A stretch of 64,000 bases of DNA. Source: Nocardia terrae. Lineage in GTDB: Bacteria; Actinomycetota; Actinomycetes; Mycobacteriales; Mycobacteriaceae. The stretch's first letter is position 1, and every line of letters starts with the position of its first letter. Of the stretch, positions 30,880 to 40,324 are shown one piece after another. Position numbers and translations under genes: made by a program. The notes beneath the pieces were generated by a model. That model was not told the origin of the DNA. It did no database searches and saw nothing but the letters and a program-made list of their open reading frames with translations. The stretch spans positions 62,001-126,000 of the forward strand of contig NZ_WRPP01000006.1 of NCBI RefSeq assembly GCF_009760405.1. The letters run 5' to 3'.

Positions 30880-32585
30880 CGCGTCGCTCCGGTGGGCTCC
30901 GACTCGACGGCCTCGGCCGCGGTCTCCGGGAGATGGTGCCCATTCCCATTGGCTCCGTTGCCATTACCAGCGGCCCCGTTGCCGTTGGCGGAAGTGGGCA
31001 CCAGTCCCGCGGTGCTCTTGCCGTCCCAGTTCAACAGGTTGATCCGGTGGGATTTCCCCTCCGGCGCGGCGGCACCGTTGGTGTCGGTGAGGTGGAACTT
31101 CTCGGCCATGTAGTCGAAGGCCGTCATGCCCGGGCCGCCGTCGGTGTCCAGGGAGCATCCGGTGGCCAGCGAATCCAGTTCGTGCGCCTTGGAAGTCGCG
31201 CCGGAGGGGATCACGTAGCGGTGCTCGTACTTGGCGATGGCGAGCAGCCGGTACATGGCCTCGATCTCCTCGGGCTCGAGGCCGACCGCGTCCGGGATGG
31301 ACAGGTCGGGTTCCTGGCCCAGATTGATCGAGCGCATGAACGAGCGCATGCCCGCCAGCCGCTGCAAGGACGCTCGTACGGGGCCGATCTCACCGGCGGT
31401 GAACAGTTCGGCCAAGTACTCCAACGGAATTCGCAGGGCGTCGATCGCGCCGAAGAGGTTGTCGTGGTTCTCCCCGTCGTGCCCGGTCTGGGTGAGGGTG
31501 TCCACGACCGGCGACAGCGGCGGCACGTACCAGACCATCGGCATGGTCCGGTATTCCGGATGCAGCGGCAGCGCGATCTGGTAGTCCACGATCAGCTTGT
31601 AGACGGGCGAATCCTGGGCGGCCGCAATCCATTCCGGGGAGATACCGGCCCGCTCGGCCTCGGCGATGACGCGAGGGTCGTGCGGGTTGAGGAACACGCC
31701 CAGCTGCGCCGGGTAGAGGTCCTTGTCATCGGTGACCGAGGCGGCTTCGAGGACCTTGTCGGCGTCGTAGAGCATGACGCCGATGTAGCGCAGTCGCCCG
31801 ACACAGGTCTCCGAGCAGACCGTCGGGATGCCGACCTCCACGCGCGGGTAGCAGAAGGTGCATTTCTCCGCCTTGCCCGTCTTGTGGTTGAAGTAGATCT
31901 TCTTGTACGGGCAGCCGGTCACACACTGCCGCCAGCCGCGGCACTTGTCCTGATCGACCAGCACGATGCCGTCCTCGGCGCGCTTGTAGATCGCGCCCGA
32001 CGGACAGGAGGCCGCGCAGGACGGGTTGAGGCAGTGCTCGCAGATGCGCGGCAGGTAGAACATGAAGGTTTCTTCGAACTCGAGCTTGACCTGCTCGGAG
32101 AGCTTGGCCAGCAACGGGTCCTTGCCGACCTGCTCGGGACCCGAGCCCAGCGAGTCGTCCCAGTTCGCGCCCCAGGTGACCTTGGTGTCCTCACCGGTGA
32201 TCAGCGATTTGGGCCTGGCCACCGGCGTGGTGTCCATCTGCGGGGCGGACAGCAGAGTGTCGTAGTCGTAGCTCCACGGGTCGTAGTAGTCCGACACGGT
32301 GGGCAGGTCCGGGTTGGCGAAGATGTTGAGCAGCCGCTTCATCCGCGACCCGGACTTGAGGGTGAGCCGGCCCTTCTTGTCGAGGGTCCACCCGCCCTTC
32401 CACTTCTCCTGGTCCTCGTAGCGGCGCGGATAACCCTGTCCCGGACGGGTTTCCACATTGTTGAACCACACGTACTCGGTGCCCGAGCGGTTGGTCCAGG
32501 CCTGCTTACAGGTGACGCTGCAGGTGTGGCAGCCGATGCACTTGTCCAGGTTCATGACCATGGCCATTTGCGCCATAACACGCAT
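30876..32585 (-). CDS. narH: Respiratory nitrate reductase beta subunit (iron-sulfur)
   Basis: NarH carries three [4Fe-4S] and one [3Fe-4S] clusters from NarI to NarG. The 569 residues include the first cluster group at C16, C19, C22 and C26, and later groups in CEHCLNPSCAASCPSGA, CRGWRQCVTGCPYKK (with W replacing a Cys at the [3Fe-4S] site) and CTFCYPR. The last 60 residues contain a Gly/Asn-rich stretch (SANGNGAAGNGNGANGNG), an unusual linker that is not needed for the core. It starts 2 bases after the narG stop and its end overlaps the mini-ORF. Confidence 0.96.
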   Translation of the reverse strand: MRVMAQMAMVMNLDKCIGCHTCSVTCKQAWTNRSGTEYVWFNNVETRPGQGYPRRYEDQEKWKGGWTLDKKGRLTLKSGSRMKRLLNIFANPDLPTVSDYYDPWSYDYDTLLSAPQMDTTPVARPKSLITGEDTKVTWGANWDDSLGSGPEQVGKDPLLAKLSEQVKLEFEETFMFYLPRICEHCLNPSCAASCPSGAIYKRAEDGIVLVDQDKCRGWRQCVTGCPYKKIYFNHKTGKAEKCTFCYPRVEVGIPTVCSETCVGRLRYIGVMLYDADKVLEAASVTDDKDLYPAQLGVFLNPHDPRVIAEAERAGISPEWIAAAQDSPVYKLIVDYQIALPLHPEYRTMPMVWYVPPLSPVVDTLTQTGHDGENHDNLFGAIDALRIPLEYLAELFTAGEIGPVRASLQRLAGMRSFMRSINLGQEPDLSIPDAVGLEPEEIEAMYRLLAIAKYEHRYVIPSGATSKAHELDSLATGCSLDTDGGPGMTAFDYMAEKFHLTDTNGAAAPEGKSHRINLLNWDGKSTAGLVPTSANGNGAAGNGNGANGNGHHLPETAAEAVESEPTGATR

Positions 32586-32587
32586 GA

Positions 32588-35500
32588 TCAGTACTCAACT
32601 TCCTGCGAGCGCTTGCGAATGGTCGTGACCTCATCACGCTGATTTCCGGTGGGGCCGTGGTAATTCAGGGCGAACGACTGCTGCGCGTAGCCGCCGATGA
32701 GATGCGAGGGCTTGATCATGATCCGGGTCAGCGCATTGTGGATGCCGCCGCGCTTTCCCTTGCCCTGCTCGGTATCCGCCGTGCCCTCGATGCGCGGGAC
32801 GTTCACGGCGCGGTCCTGGGCGTGGTACATGAACACCGTGCCCTCGGGCATGCGGTGCGACACGATCGCGCGGGCCACGACGATGCCGTTGCGGTTGATC
32901 GCCTCGATCCAATCATTGTCGGCGACACCGATTTTCGCGGCGTCCTTGTCCGACATCCAGATCGCCTGGCCGCCTCGCGACAGCGTGAGCATGTGCAGGT
33001 TGTCCTGGTAGGCGGAGTGGATCGACCACTTCGAGTGCGGGGTCAGATACCGCACGGTCACCCCGTTGCCGTCGACATTGCCGATACCGGGTTCGGCGAA
33101 CAGGGCCGACATGTCCAGCGGCGGACGGTAGATCGGCAGCTGCTCGCCGAGCTCGATCATCCAGTCGTGATCGAGGTAGAAGTGCTGCCGTCCGGTCAGC
33201 GTGTGCCAGGGCTTCTTGCGTTCCACGTTGATGGTGAACGGCGAGTATCGGCGGCCACCGGTCTCGCTGCCGGACCATTCCGGTGAGGTGATCACCGGAA
33301 CGGGCCGGGCCTGGGTGTCGGCGAAGGTGATTCGCTTGCCCTCGTGTTCGGCGGCCAGGTCGGCCAGCTCGGTTCCGGTGCGCCGTTCCAGCGCATGGAA
33401 CCCTTCCACCGCGAGCCGGCCGTTGGTGGTGCCGGACAGTGCCAGAATCGCCTCGGCCGCGTGGGTGTCCTTGGCCAGGGACGGACGGCCTTGCGCGACA
33501 CCGGAAACCACGGTGCCGTTGACGCCGCGCAGGTAATCTACCTCTTCGTCGGGCAGCGTGGTGACGCCCTTGGTGGTGAGTCCCAGCGTCTCGACCAGCG
33601 GCCCGAGCGCGGCCATCTTCTCCGCGACACTCGGGTAGTCGCGCTCGACCACAACGAGTTTCGGCATGGTGACACCCGGAATCGGCTCGCACTCACCCTT
33701 CTTCCAGTCCAGCACCCGCCCGCCGGCCTGCGCCATGGCGTCGGCGGAGTCGTGCTGCAGCGGCATGGCGACCAGGTCCTTGCGCACGCCCAGGTGCTTC
33801 TCGGCCAGCCAGGAGAATCCGCGCGCGATGCGGTGGAACGCCTCGAAGTCGGTCTTGGCCTCCCACGGCGGGGAGATGGCCGGGGAGAAGGCGTGCACGA
33901 ACGGGTGCATGTCGGTGGAGGACAGGTCGTGCTTCTCGTACCAGGTGGCGGCCGGGAACACGATGTCGGAGAACAGGGTCGTGGAGGTCATGCGGAAGTC
34001 CAGCGACAGCAGCAGATCCAGCTTGCCGGTGGCGGCTTCGTCGCGCCATTCCAGTTCCTGCGGGCGCACCCCGGTGGCCTCGGCGGTCTGCAGATTGGAG
34101 TCCGCGCCCAGCAGGTGCTTGTGGAAGTACTCGTTGCCCTTGCCGGAGGAGCCGAGCAGGTTGGCCCGCCACACGGTGAGCACGCGCGGGAAGTTCTCGG
34201 GCGCGTCCGGGTCCTCGCAGGCGAAGCGCAGATCCCCCGACTTCAGGCCGTCCACAACGTATTCCGCGGGGGACTTACCGGCCTGCTCGGCCTCGTCGAC
34301 GAGATCGAGCGGGTTGCGGTTGAGCGTCGGGTAGGACGGCATCCAGCCCAAACGCGAAGCGAGAGCGATGTTGTCGGCCGCCGTGCGCCCCGCGAAACTG
34401 CCGTTGCCCAGCGGCGAGGCGAACGATTCCGAGGTGAACGGGTCGTAGCGCCACTGGTCGTTGGCCAGGTACCAGAACACGGTGCCCTGCATCTGCCGGG
34501 GTGGCCGCTGCCAGTCCGAGGCGAAAGCCAGGGTGGCCCAGCCTGTTACGGGACGGCACTTCTCTTGTCCCACGTAATGCGCCCAGCCGCCGCCGTTCAC
34601 ACCCTGGCAGCCGGTGAGCAGGGTGAGGGTGAAGAAGGAACGGTAGATCTGGTCGGAGTGGAACCAGTGGTTGGTGCCCGCGCCCATCAGGATCATCGAG
34701 CGGCCCTTGGAACGTTCGGCATTGTCGGCGAATTCGCGGCCGATGCGTTCGGCCTGTTGGGCGGGGACGCCGGTGATCGATTCCTGCCACGCGGGCGTGT
34801 ACGGCTCGCTCGCATCGTCGTAGCCCGTCGGCCAGCTGCCGGGCAGGCCGGGACGGGCCACACCGTACTGGGCCAGCAGCAGATCGAACACCGTCGTCAC
34901 CCGTCGTCCCGCAATGACGGTGGTCGGCACACCCCTGGTGAGAACGGCTGCGCTGCCGGCCCCTGACCCACCCTGGTGGTGCCCGTCGAAGCGCGGGAAC
35001 TGCACGGCCGCAGCGTCATCGGTGCGACCGTGCAAACTCAGGAGGGGATCGATGTCCCCCAGTTCCAGATTCCAGCGGCCCTCACCGGCCTCGGTGAACC
35101 GGTGGCCGAGAGAACCGTTGGGCACCTGCGGAATACCGTCCGCGTCCAGCAGCACGGTCTGGTGCTGCGCACCCTCGCCGGTGTGGCCGAGATCGGCCGC
35201 GGTGAGGAACTTGCCCGGGACGGCCACCCCGTCCCTGTCCTCGAGGGTGATGAGGTAGGGCAGGTCGGTGTAGCGCTTGACGTAGTCGTCGAAGTGCGGA
35301 GTCCGCTTCTCCACGAAGAACTCTCGCAGCACGACATGACCCATGGCCATGGCCAGCGCGGCATCGGTGCCCGGCCGGGCCGGAACCCACTCGTCGGCGA
35401 ACTTGGTGTTGTCGGCGTAGTCCGGGGACACGACCACGACCTTCTGGCCCCGGTAGCGGGCCTCGGTCATGTAGTGCGCGTCCGGAGTTCGAGTGACCGG

Positions 35501-36298
35501 GACATTGGAGCCCCACATGATCAGGTATCCCGCGTCGAACCAGTCGGCGGATTCCGGGACGTCGGTCTGGTCACCGAAGACCTGCGGGGAGGCGACCGGG
35601 AGGTCGGCGTACCAGTCGTAGAACGACAGCATCGAGCCGCCGATCAGCGAGATGAACCGAGCGCCGGTCGCATGCGAGACCATCGACATGGCCGGGATCG
35701 GCGAGAACCCCGCGACGCGGTCCGGCCCGTACTTCTTGATGGTGTAAACGTGTGCGGCGGCGGCGATTTCGGCGGATTCCCACCATTCGGCGCGAACGAA
35801 CCCGCCCTTGCCGCGCGCGGACTTGTAGGACTCGGCCTTCGCGGGGTCCTCGACGATGGATTCCCAGGCCAGCACCGGATCCTTGAGCCGGGTCTTGGCC
35901 TCGCGGTAGAGCTCGAGCAGAGTGCCGCGCACGTACGGGTAACGGATGCGCGCGGGGGAGTAGGTGTACCAGGAGAACGAGGCGCCACGCGGGCAGCCGC
36001 GGGGTTCGTACTCGGGCTTGTCGGCGCCGACGCTGGGGTAGTCGGTCTGCTGGGACTCCCAGGTGATCACGCCGTCGGAGACATAGATCTTCCATGAGCA
36101 GGATCCGGTGCAGTTCACGCCGTGGGTGGAGCGCACCACCTTGTCGTGCGACCATCGCTCCCGATAGAACTCGTCGGCCTCCCGCCCGCCCACTTTGTGC
36201 AGGGTGCGCAGGTCTCCGGACACTTCACCGCGGTTGAAATACTTCCCCAGTCGAAGCAGAGCATCAGCGGACGACTGTCCGTTCTGCGAGATAGGCAT
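32588..36298 (-). CDS. narG: Respiratory nitrate reductase alpha subunit (molybdopterin)
   Basis: NarG reduces nitrate to nitrite at a Mo-bis-MGD centre on the cytoplasmic side of the membrane. The 1236 residues match the family. The FS0 cluster ligands H59, C63, C67 and C102 are present (STHGVNCTGSC and GCPRGAS), and the segment SFYDWYADLP (about 225-234) should carry the Mo-ligating Asp. No twin-arginine signal is seen, as expected for cytoplasmic-facing Nar. AAGGGGG lies just before the ATG. It opens the operon; its product nitrite can feed NirBD or be exported. Confidence 0.97.
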   Translation of the reverse strand: MPISQNGQSSADALLRLGKYFNRGEVSGDLRTLHKVGGREADEFYRERWSHDKVVRSTHGVNCTGSCSWKIYVSDGVITWESQQTDYPSVGADKPEYEPRGCPRGASFSWYTYSPARIRYPYVRGTLLELYREAKTRLKDPVLAWESIVEDPAKAESYKSARGKGGFVRAEWWESAEIAAAAHVYTIKKYGPDRVAGFSPIPAMSMVSHATGARFISLIGGSMLSFYDWYADLPVASPQVFGDQTDVPESADWFDAGYLIMWGSNVPVTRTPDAHYMTEARYRGQKVVVVSPDYADNTKFADEWVPARPGTDAALAMAMGHVVLREFFVEKRTPHFDDYVKRYTDLPYLITLEDRDGVAVPGKFLTAADLGHTGEGAQHQTVLLDADGIPQVPNGSLGHRFTEAGEGRWNLELGDIDPLLSLHGRTDDAAAVQFPRFDGHHQGGSGAGSAAVLTRGVPTTVIAGRRVTTVFDLLLAQYGVARPGLPGSWPTGYDDASEPYTPAWQESITGVPAQQAERIGREFADNAERSKGRSMILMGAGTNHWFHSDQIYRSFFTLTLLTGCQGVNGGGWAHYVGQEKCRPVTGWATLAFASDWQRPPRQMQGTVFWYLANDQWRYDPFTSESFASPLGNGSFAGRTAADNIALASRLGWMPSYPTLNRNPLDLVDEAEQAGKSPAEYVVDGLKSGDLRFACEDPDAPENFPRVLTVWRANLLGSSGKGNEYFHKHLLGADSNLQTAEATGVRPQELEWRDEAATGKLDLLLSLDFRMTSTTLFSDIVFPAATWYEKHDLSSTDMHPFVHAFSPAISPPWEAKTDFEAFHRIARGFSWLAEKHLGVRKDLVAMPLQHDSADAMAQAGGRVLDWKKGECEPIPGVTMPKLVVVERDYPSVAEKMAALGPLVETLGLTTKGVTTLPDEEVDYLRGVNGTVVSGVAQGRPSLAKDTHAAEAILALSGTTNGRLAVEGFHALERRTGTELADLAAEHEGKRITFADTQARPVPVITSPEWSGSETGGRRYSPFTINVERKKPWHTLTGRQHFYLDHDWMIELGEQLPIYRPPLDMSALFAEPGIGNVDGNGVTVRYLTPHSKWSIHSAYQDNLHMLTLSRGGQAIWMSDKDAAKIGVADNDWIEAINRNGIVVARAIVSHRMPEGTVFMYHAQDRAVNVPRIEGTADTEQGKGKRGGIHNALTRIMIKPSHLIGGYAQQSFALNYHGPTGNQRDEVTTIRKRSQEVEY

Positions 36299-36642
36299 TA
36301 CGCCCCCTTCGAGCTGGAATACCGGGCTGTTGGCTCGACTGTAGGGACGTCGGGGAGGGCATCAAAACATTTCTCTCACATCACGCGGACAGTGATTGTG
36401 AGCTGTGAGATCCAAGAAATGTTCTGGTCACTACGAGGTAGCGGCCGAGGTCACACGTATACAGCGCGACCTGGGGAAACCCGGGTATGGTCGGTGAAAC
36501 GTGTTCCCCAAAGTGGGTTTTCGGCCAGTGTCGGTGAAGCTTCCGAAACGGTCGGTTCTCGGTTACTTAATATTTGTTAACACATGTTCGGATTGCTGGA
36601 TTGTCGCTATGCCGCACTTCCGAACGGCGATACGGTGCTCCC
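36299..36642. promoter_or_regulatory. Divergent promoter region upstream of narG
   Basis: A 344-base region between narG (minus) and the YdeI-like gene (plus). It holds the long dyad element 36366-36423 and an AT-rich part near 36566-36586 that includes TGTTAACA (36575-36582), probably near the promoter of the plus-strand gene. No assured -35/-10 pair for narG is assigned. Confidence 0.5.
36366..36423. promoter_or_regulatory. Long dyad-symmetric element upstream of narG
   Basis: Outer arms AACATTTCT (36366-36374) and AGAAATGTT (36415-36423) are perfect complements. Inside, CTCACATCAC (36375-36384) pairs with GTGATTGTGAG (36392-36402, one extra T) around a 7-base loop. TGTGAG occurs again at 36405-36410. 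The TGTGA/TCACA halves recall Crp/Fnr-type sites. It lies 68-125 bases before the narG start and may bind the regulator of nitrate respiration. Confidence 0.55.
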
Positions 36643-37086
36643 ATGCAGCGATTCGAAGGCGTCATCGAAGCCGCCAACGGCGGCGGGGCATTCATCCCCG
36701 TACCGCCCGAGATCGTCGAAGCCCTCGGCGGCGGTGGCCGCATCCCCGTCGACGCCACCTTCGACGGCATTCCCTACCGAGGATCCATCGCCAATATGGG
36801 CGCGGGACCTTGCCTCGGACTACTGAAAGCCATCCGCACCGAACTCGGCAAGGGGCCGGGCGACCACGTCACCGTGACCGTCGAACGCGACACCGCCGAA
36901 CGGACGATCACGATCCCCGACGACCTGTCAGCCGCCCTGGACGCCGCCGGCGTCGGCGGGGCATTCGAGGCGCTGTCCTACAGCACGCGCCGCGAGCATG
37001 TCACCGCTGTCACCGAGGCCAAGAAGCCTGAGACCCGCACTCGTCGAATCACCAAGATCATCGACTCGCTGACCTTGAAATCCTGA
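36643..37086 (+). CDS. YdeI/DUF1905-like protein
   Basis: A 147-residue protein with an N-terminal DUF1905 barrel (FEGVIEAANGGGAFIPVPPEIVEALG, then VDATFDGIPYRGSI) and a C-terminal YdeI/OmpD-associated segment (VERDTAERTITIPDDLSAALDAAG, then EALSYSTRREHV). The family is widespread in actinobacteria; the name bacteriocin-protection protein comes from one homolog and says little about function here. The ATG at 36643 has no strong ribosome site. It is divergent from narG. Confidence 0.78.
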   Translation: MQRFEGVIEAANGGGAFIPVPPEIVEALGGGGRIPVDATFDGIPYRGSIANMGAGPCLGLLKAIRTELGKGPGDHVTVTVERDTAERTITIPDDLSAALDAAGVGGAFEALSYSTRREHVTAVTEAKKPETRTRRITKIIDSLTLKS

Positions 37087-37163
37087 GTCCGAAGTTTCGA
37101 AATATCAAGTGCAACTGGACATTTCGGGTTCTGTGGCGATCGCGATGGGCGTAGAATTGGTAC

Positions 37164-38621
37164 ATGGGTTCGAAGGGGGTAACACTCGACAGCAGCGGTC
37201 TCACCGACCTGGTGACCGCCGTCCATCACCTGTGCGACACGATCGGACACGGGGACCTGGCACCGTTCTCCGACGGTGAGGTCGTGGAGTTCATGCAGCA
37301 GCTCGAAACCTGCAAACGTCAACTCGCCGCGTTGGATCCGAAACTGATCCTGGAAGCCTCCGAACGGTGCCTGCCCGAAACCAGCGGCGCAGGGAAACTG
37401 ATTCCGTTCCTGCGTCAAACCCTCGGGTTGTCGGCGGCGGATGCGTCGGTGCGGGTCAAGCTCGCCCGCGAATGCGGAGAGTTCCGTGGGTTGAACGGGC
37501 AGTTGACCCCGGCCGCCTTGCCGGTGCTGGCGGAAGCTGCTGCGGCGGGCGAGGTTTCGCGGGATCATGCCCGCAACATCGTCAAGATCATGACCCATCT
37601 CCCGTCCGACCTGCCCGCCGAAGAACGCGCCCGCACCGAGGAACTGCTGGTGGAGAAGTCCTGTGCGGGTTTGCTTCCCGATGATCTGCCGAAGATCGGG
37701 CGCGAGATCATGGCCCGCGTCGATCCGGATGGGACGGTGTTCAACACCGCCGACCGCCAGCGCAAGCGCGGCATCACCGTCGGGCGTCCCGGCATCGACG
37801 GCATGACCTGGATCGAGGGCTACCTCACCCCGGAGCTGCGCGCCTTGCTGGATCCGTTCCTGGCCAAATACGCCCGCCCCGGCATGTGCAACCCCGAGGA
37901 CGCCGAAAGCCCCAGCACCGCAAGCAATGCCGTCATCGACTCCACACTCCTGGACGCTGCCGCGCGCCGTGATCGCCGTGACGCGGCCCAGCGCACGCAT
38001 GATGCGTTCATCGCGATGCTGCAACCCGGCGTCGATATGAGCAAGCTGGGTAAGCATCGCGGGATGGCGGTGCAGACGGTGTTCGTCATGAACCTCACCG
38101 ATGTCGAACGCGGCACCGGCATGGCGACCACCGCTTCGGGGGTGCAGGTGCCGATCGACTCGGCGTTGAAGATGGCCACCGGCACTCGTCCGGTCCTCGC
38201 CGTCCTCGACGAGCACGGCGTCCCGGTCTACCTGGCTCGGGGCAAGCGTCTGGCCTCCTCCGGCCAACGTCTCGGGTTGATCGCGCGGGATCGGGGTTGC
38301 ACCCACCCCGGCTGTGACATGCCTGTGAGCATGTGCGCGGCGCATCATGTGATCGATTGGGCCAAGGGCGGACCCACCGACCTGAACAACCTCGCTCTGG
38401 TCTGCGATCACCACCACGCGATGGTCAACGACAGCGAAACCGGGTGGAAGACCGTCATGCTCGGCAAAGACTCGGCCCACGCCGGGCGGGTCGGGTGGAT
38501 CGCCCCGAAATCGATCGACCCCACCCAGACTCCCCAGATCAACGAGAACCATCACGTTGGGGAGCGGGTCGCCTCCACCCTCGAGGCGCGGTCACGCGAA
38601 GAGTTTTCTCGCGCGGCGTAA
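37164..38621 (+). CDS. DUF222/HNH endonuclease domain protein (13E12 repeat family)
   Basis: A 485-residue member of the actinobacterial REP13E12 family. Residues about 10-330 are the helical DUF222 part, and about 372-430 the HNH part: CTHPGCDMPVSMCAAHHVIDW and NLALVCDHHHAMVND, with the Cys pairs for zinc and the catalytic His. The family is multi-copy in Mycobacterium and Nocardia, its role is unknown, and copies are partly linked to mobile DNA. TAGAAT at 37152-37157 ends 6 bases before the ATG, so the transcript may be leaderless. No inverted repeats marking an element were seen at its ends. Confidence 0.88.
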   Translation: MGSKGVTLDSSGLTDLVTAVHHLCDTIGHGDLAPFSDGEVVEFMQQLETCKRQLAALDPKLILEASERCLPETSGAGKLIPFLRQTLGLSAADASVRVKLARECGEFRGLNGQLTPAALPVLAEAAAAGEVSRDHARNIVKIMTHLPSDLPAEERARTEELLVEKSCAGLLPDDLPKIGREIMARVDPDGTVFNTADRQRKRGITVGRPGIDGMTWIEGYLTPELRALLDPFLAKYARPGMCNPEDAESPSTASNAVIDSTLLDAAARRDRRDAAQRTHDAFIAMLQPGVDMSKLGKHRGMAVQTVFVMNLTDVERGTGMATTASGVQVPIDSALKMATGTRPVLAVLDEHGVPVYLARGKRLASSGQRLGLIARDRGCTHPGCDMPVSMCAAHHVIDWAKGGPTDLNNLALVCDHHHAMVNDSETGWKTVMLGKDSAHAGRVGWIAPKSIDPTQTPQINENHHVGERVASTLEARSREEFSRAA

Positions 38622-39387
38622 AACATGTGATTCATCGACTCGAGGCCAGGTAACCCGGGGAAAGACTTCCCGAGTGAATGAACCAGAACGGTTTTGCTCG
38701 ACGCTCGGATGTACCGGAAGTGTGGTCGCCTCGCCTGCCCTACCGGAGTTGGGCTGACGCCGAGTCGGGTGCCGTCAGCCTTCGATCCCAGCCCACGGAC
38801 TGCACGGATCACGTTCACTGACAACTACACAGAGAATCTCTTTTCTCTTCACACCGGGAGGCCAACACGGTTCGAGCCTCGAGGAGGCTGGAACCGAGCT
38901 CGGGCTCCCAACCCAGCCATCCCCTCTCCCTCCTCCAGGCATCTTTTATCTCTTCTTCTCTTATCTCTTCTTCTTTCGCGCGAGGCAGGATGAGCCGAGC
39001 TCGGAATCGTCCGCTCGACCTCGAACGGGATGTTGCGAATCATAAACGGTCACAGCGGTTTTCAAGCCTCACCCGAGAATTGTACGCATCACCTTCTCGA
39101 TGCCGTCCCGCCCAGATCCGGTGCACGCACGACGCGGGAAATCAACGCACCGCCTGCTTCTCTGGCACCCGGCGCAAGAGGGTAAGTTGGCGAGCATCCT
39201 CGCGTGGCCATGGCCGCCGACGCACCGGACTTATACCAATAGGAGTATCCGGTGATACTGATTGGATTTGTCCGGCTGAACTGCTCGTATCGAAATCTGT
39301 GTAAGTATCCGTTCCAAAGGAGATCGCGGTAGTGCCTCCACGGGGAGGTGTTCGGAACTGCCGGGATTCCGAGAAGAAGGGAACCAG
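38622..39387. other. 766-base gene-poor region with pyrimidine-rich tandem repeat
   Basis: No gene can be supported here; short open frames have poor codon use. It appears richer in A and T than its surroundings. It contains a T/C-rich tandem repeat (38946-38975) and, near the downstream gene, the small palindrome AGTATC-CGGT-GATACT (39244-39259). It should contain the promoter of the XRE regulator gene at 39388. Confidence 0.5.
38946..38975 (+). repeat. Pyrimidine-rich tandem repeat, 2 x 15 bp
   Basis: Two adjacent copies of TTATCTCTTCTTCT(C/T), identical at 14 of 15 positions, lie in the gene-poor region. The strand asymmetry (all T/C on plus) is strong for so GC-rich a genome. Confidence 0.75.
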
Positions 39388-40170
39388 GTGGGCGCGAGAG
39401 CGGTACGCGGACAGGATTTGCGGGATCTCGAAGCACCCACCTTCGGCAACCTCCTCCGCCGGCTACGAGACAATCGCGGCGTTTCCCGCGAACGGCTGGC
39501 ATTCAATGCCGGTGTAAGCGCAAGTTACATAACGCATTTGGAGAAGGGTGACCGCGGCAACCCGACCCGCGAAGTGGTCGAGGCGCTCACCCGATACCTG
39601 GACCGGCTGGACCCCCTCCCCACCGAGGACCGCCGCCAGCTCGCCGACCTAGCCGGTCTGGGCGGCGGCGAGCTGCCCAGCGTGGACGAACTGCGGGCCG
39701 CCATCACCCCGGAGATGACCCGGACCCTGGAGCTGCACAGCCCGAATATGGCCGCGCTGCTCGACATTCAAGCCAATATGCTGGCCAGCAATGACAGTTG
39801 GAACGACGCTTTCCCGGGCCTGGCGGCCGACGGCAATATGCTGCACTGGTTCTTCGGCAACGAGCTGGCGACCCGCGTCATGGTGAACTGGGAGAACGAC
39901 GCCCGCCGGGTCGCGCGCTGGATGCGCGGATTGATCGGCCGGTCGGGCAATGTCGACGGATTCGCCGATCTCATTCGTGATCTCGGGGAATTCCCGAAAT
40001 TCCGGCAGGCGTGGTCGGAGGGCGGCGTGGAGTTCGCGCCCCACGTATGGACCCTGCACCTGCGCAACCCGGTCACCGGACTGCGCCGCCGGATTTACGC
40101 CCAGACCGGACGGCTGGACGGCGCGGCCTACCCGGGCCAGTTGTTGACGATTCTCGGACTGCCCGGCTGA
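39388..40170 (+). CDS. XRE-family regulator with MmyB-like ligand domain, copy 1
   Basis: A 260-residue transcription factor. Residues about 18-70 form a Cro/CI-type helix-turn-helix (LRRLRDNRGVSRERLAFNAG, ASYITHLEKGDRG). Residues about 100-258 are the MmyB-like (MLTR) domain, which in homologs binds fatty-acid-like ligands: DIQANMLASNDSWNDAFPG and HLRNPVTGLRRRIYAQTG. The GTG start is preceded by AGAAGG. A paralog with the same layout lies 3.8 kb downstream. The CMD/hydrolase gene that follows on the same strand is the nearest candidate target, as such regulators usually control neighbouring oxidoreductases or hydrolases. Confidence 0.87.
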   Translation: MGARAVRGQDLRDLEAPTFGNLLRRLRDNRGVSRERLAFNAGVSASYITHLEKGDRGNPTREVVEALTRYLDRLDPLPTEDRRQLADLAGLGGGELPSVDELRAAITPEMTRTLELHSPNMAALLDIQANMLASNDSWNDAFPGLAADGNMLHWFFGNELATRVMVNWENDARRVARWMRGLIGRSGNVDGFADLIRDLGEFPKFRQAWSEGGVEFAPHVWTLHLRNPVTGLRRRIYAQTGRLDGAAYPGQLLTILGLPG

Positions 40171-40324
40171 GACCGCCCCACTCCGGTCCCCGCGCTGAGC
40201 GCCCGTGACGAGGGTGGTGGCGGTCCCCCTATTGACGTGCTTTGTCCCGCTACGGGGTACCCGGCTCGAAATAGCCTCTGGGAAAGTGCCTGTCGGGCAC
40301 TGTTTCTCAGGAAGGGATCCTCAG

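Noticed and set aside
37164..38621. The HNH protein as part of a mobile element or intein
   Set aside because: No terminal inverted repeats, target duplications or transposase are seen, and 13E12-type genes are usually stand-alone.
38694..38993. Open frame of 99 codons in the gene-poor region
   Set aside because: The translation ends in a Leu/Ser run produced by the T/C repeat, there is no ribosome site, and codon use differs from real genes here.
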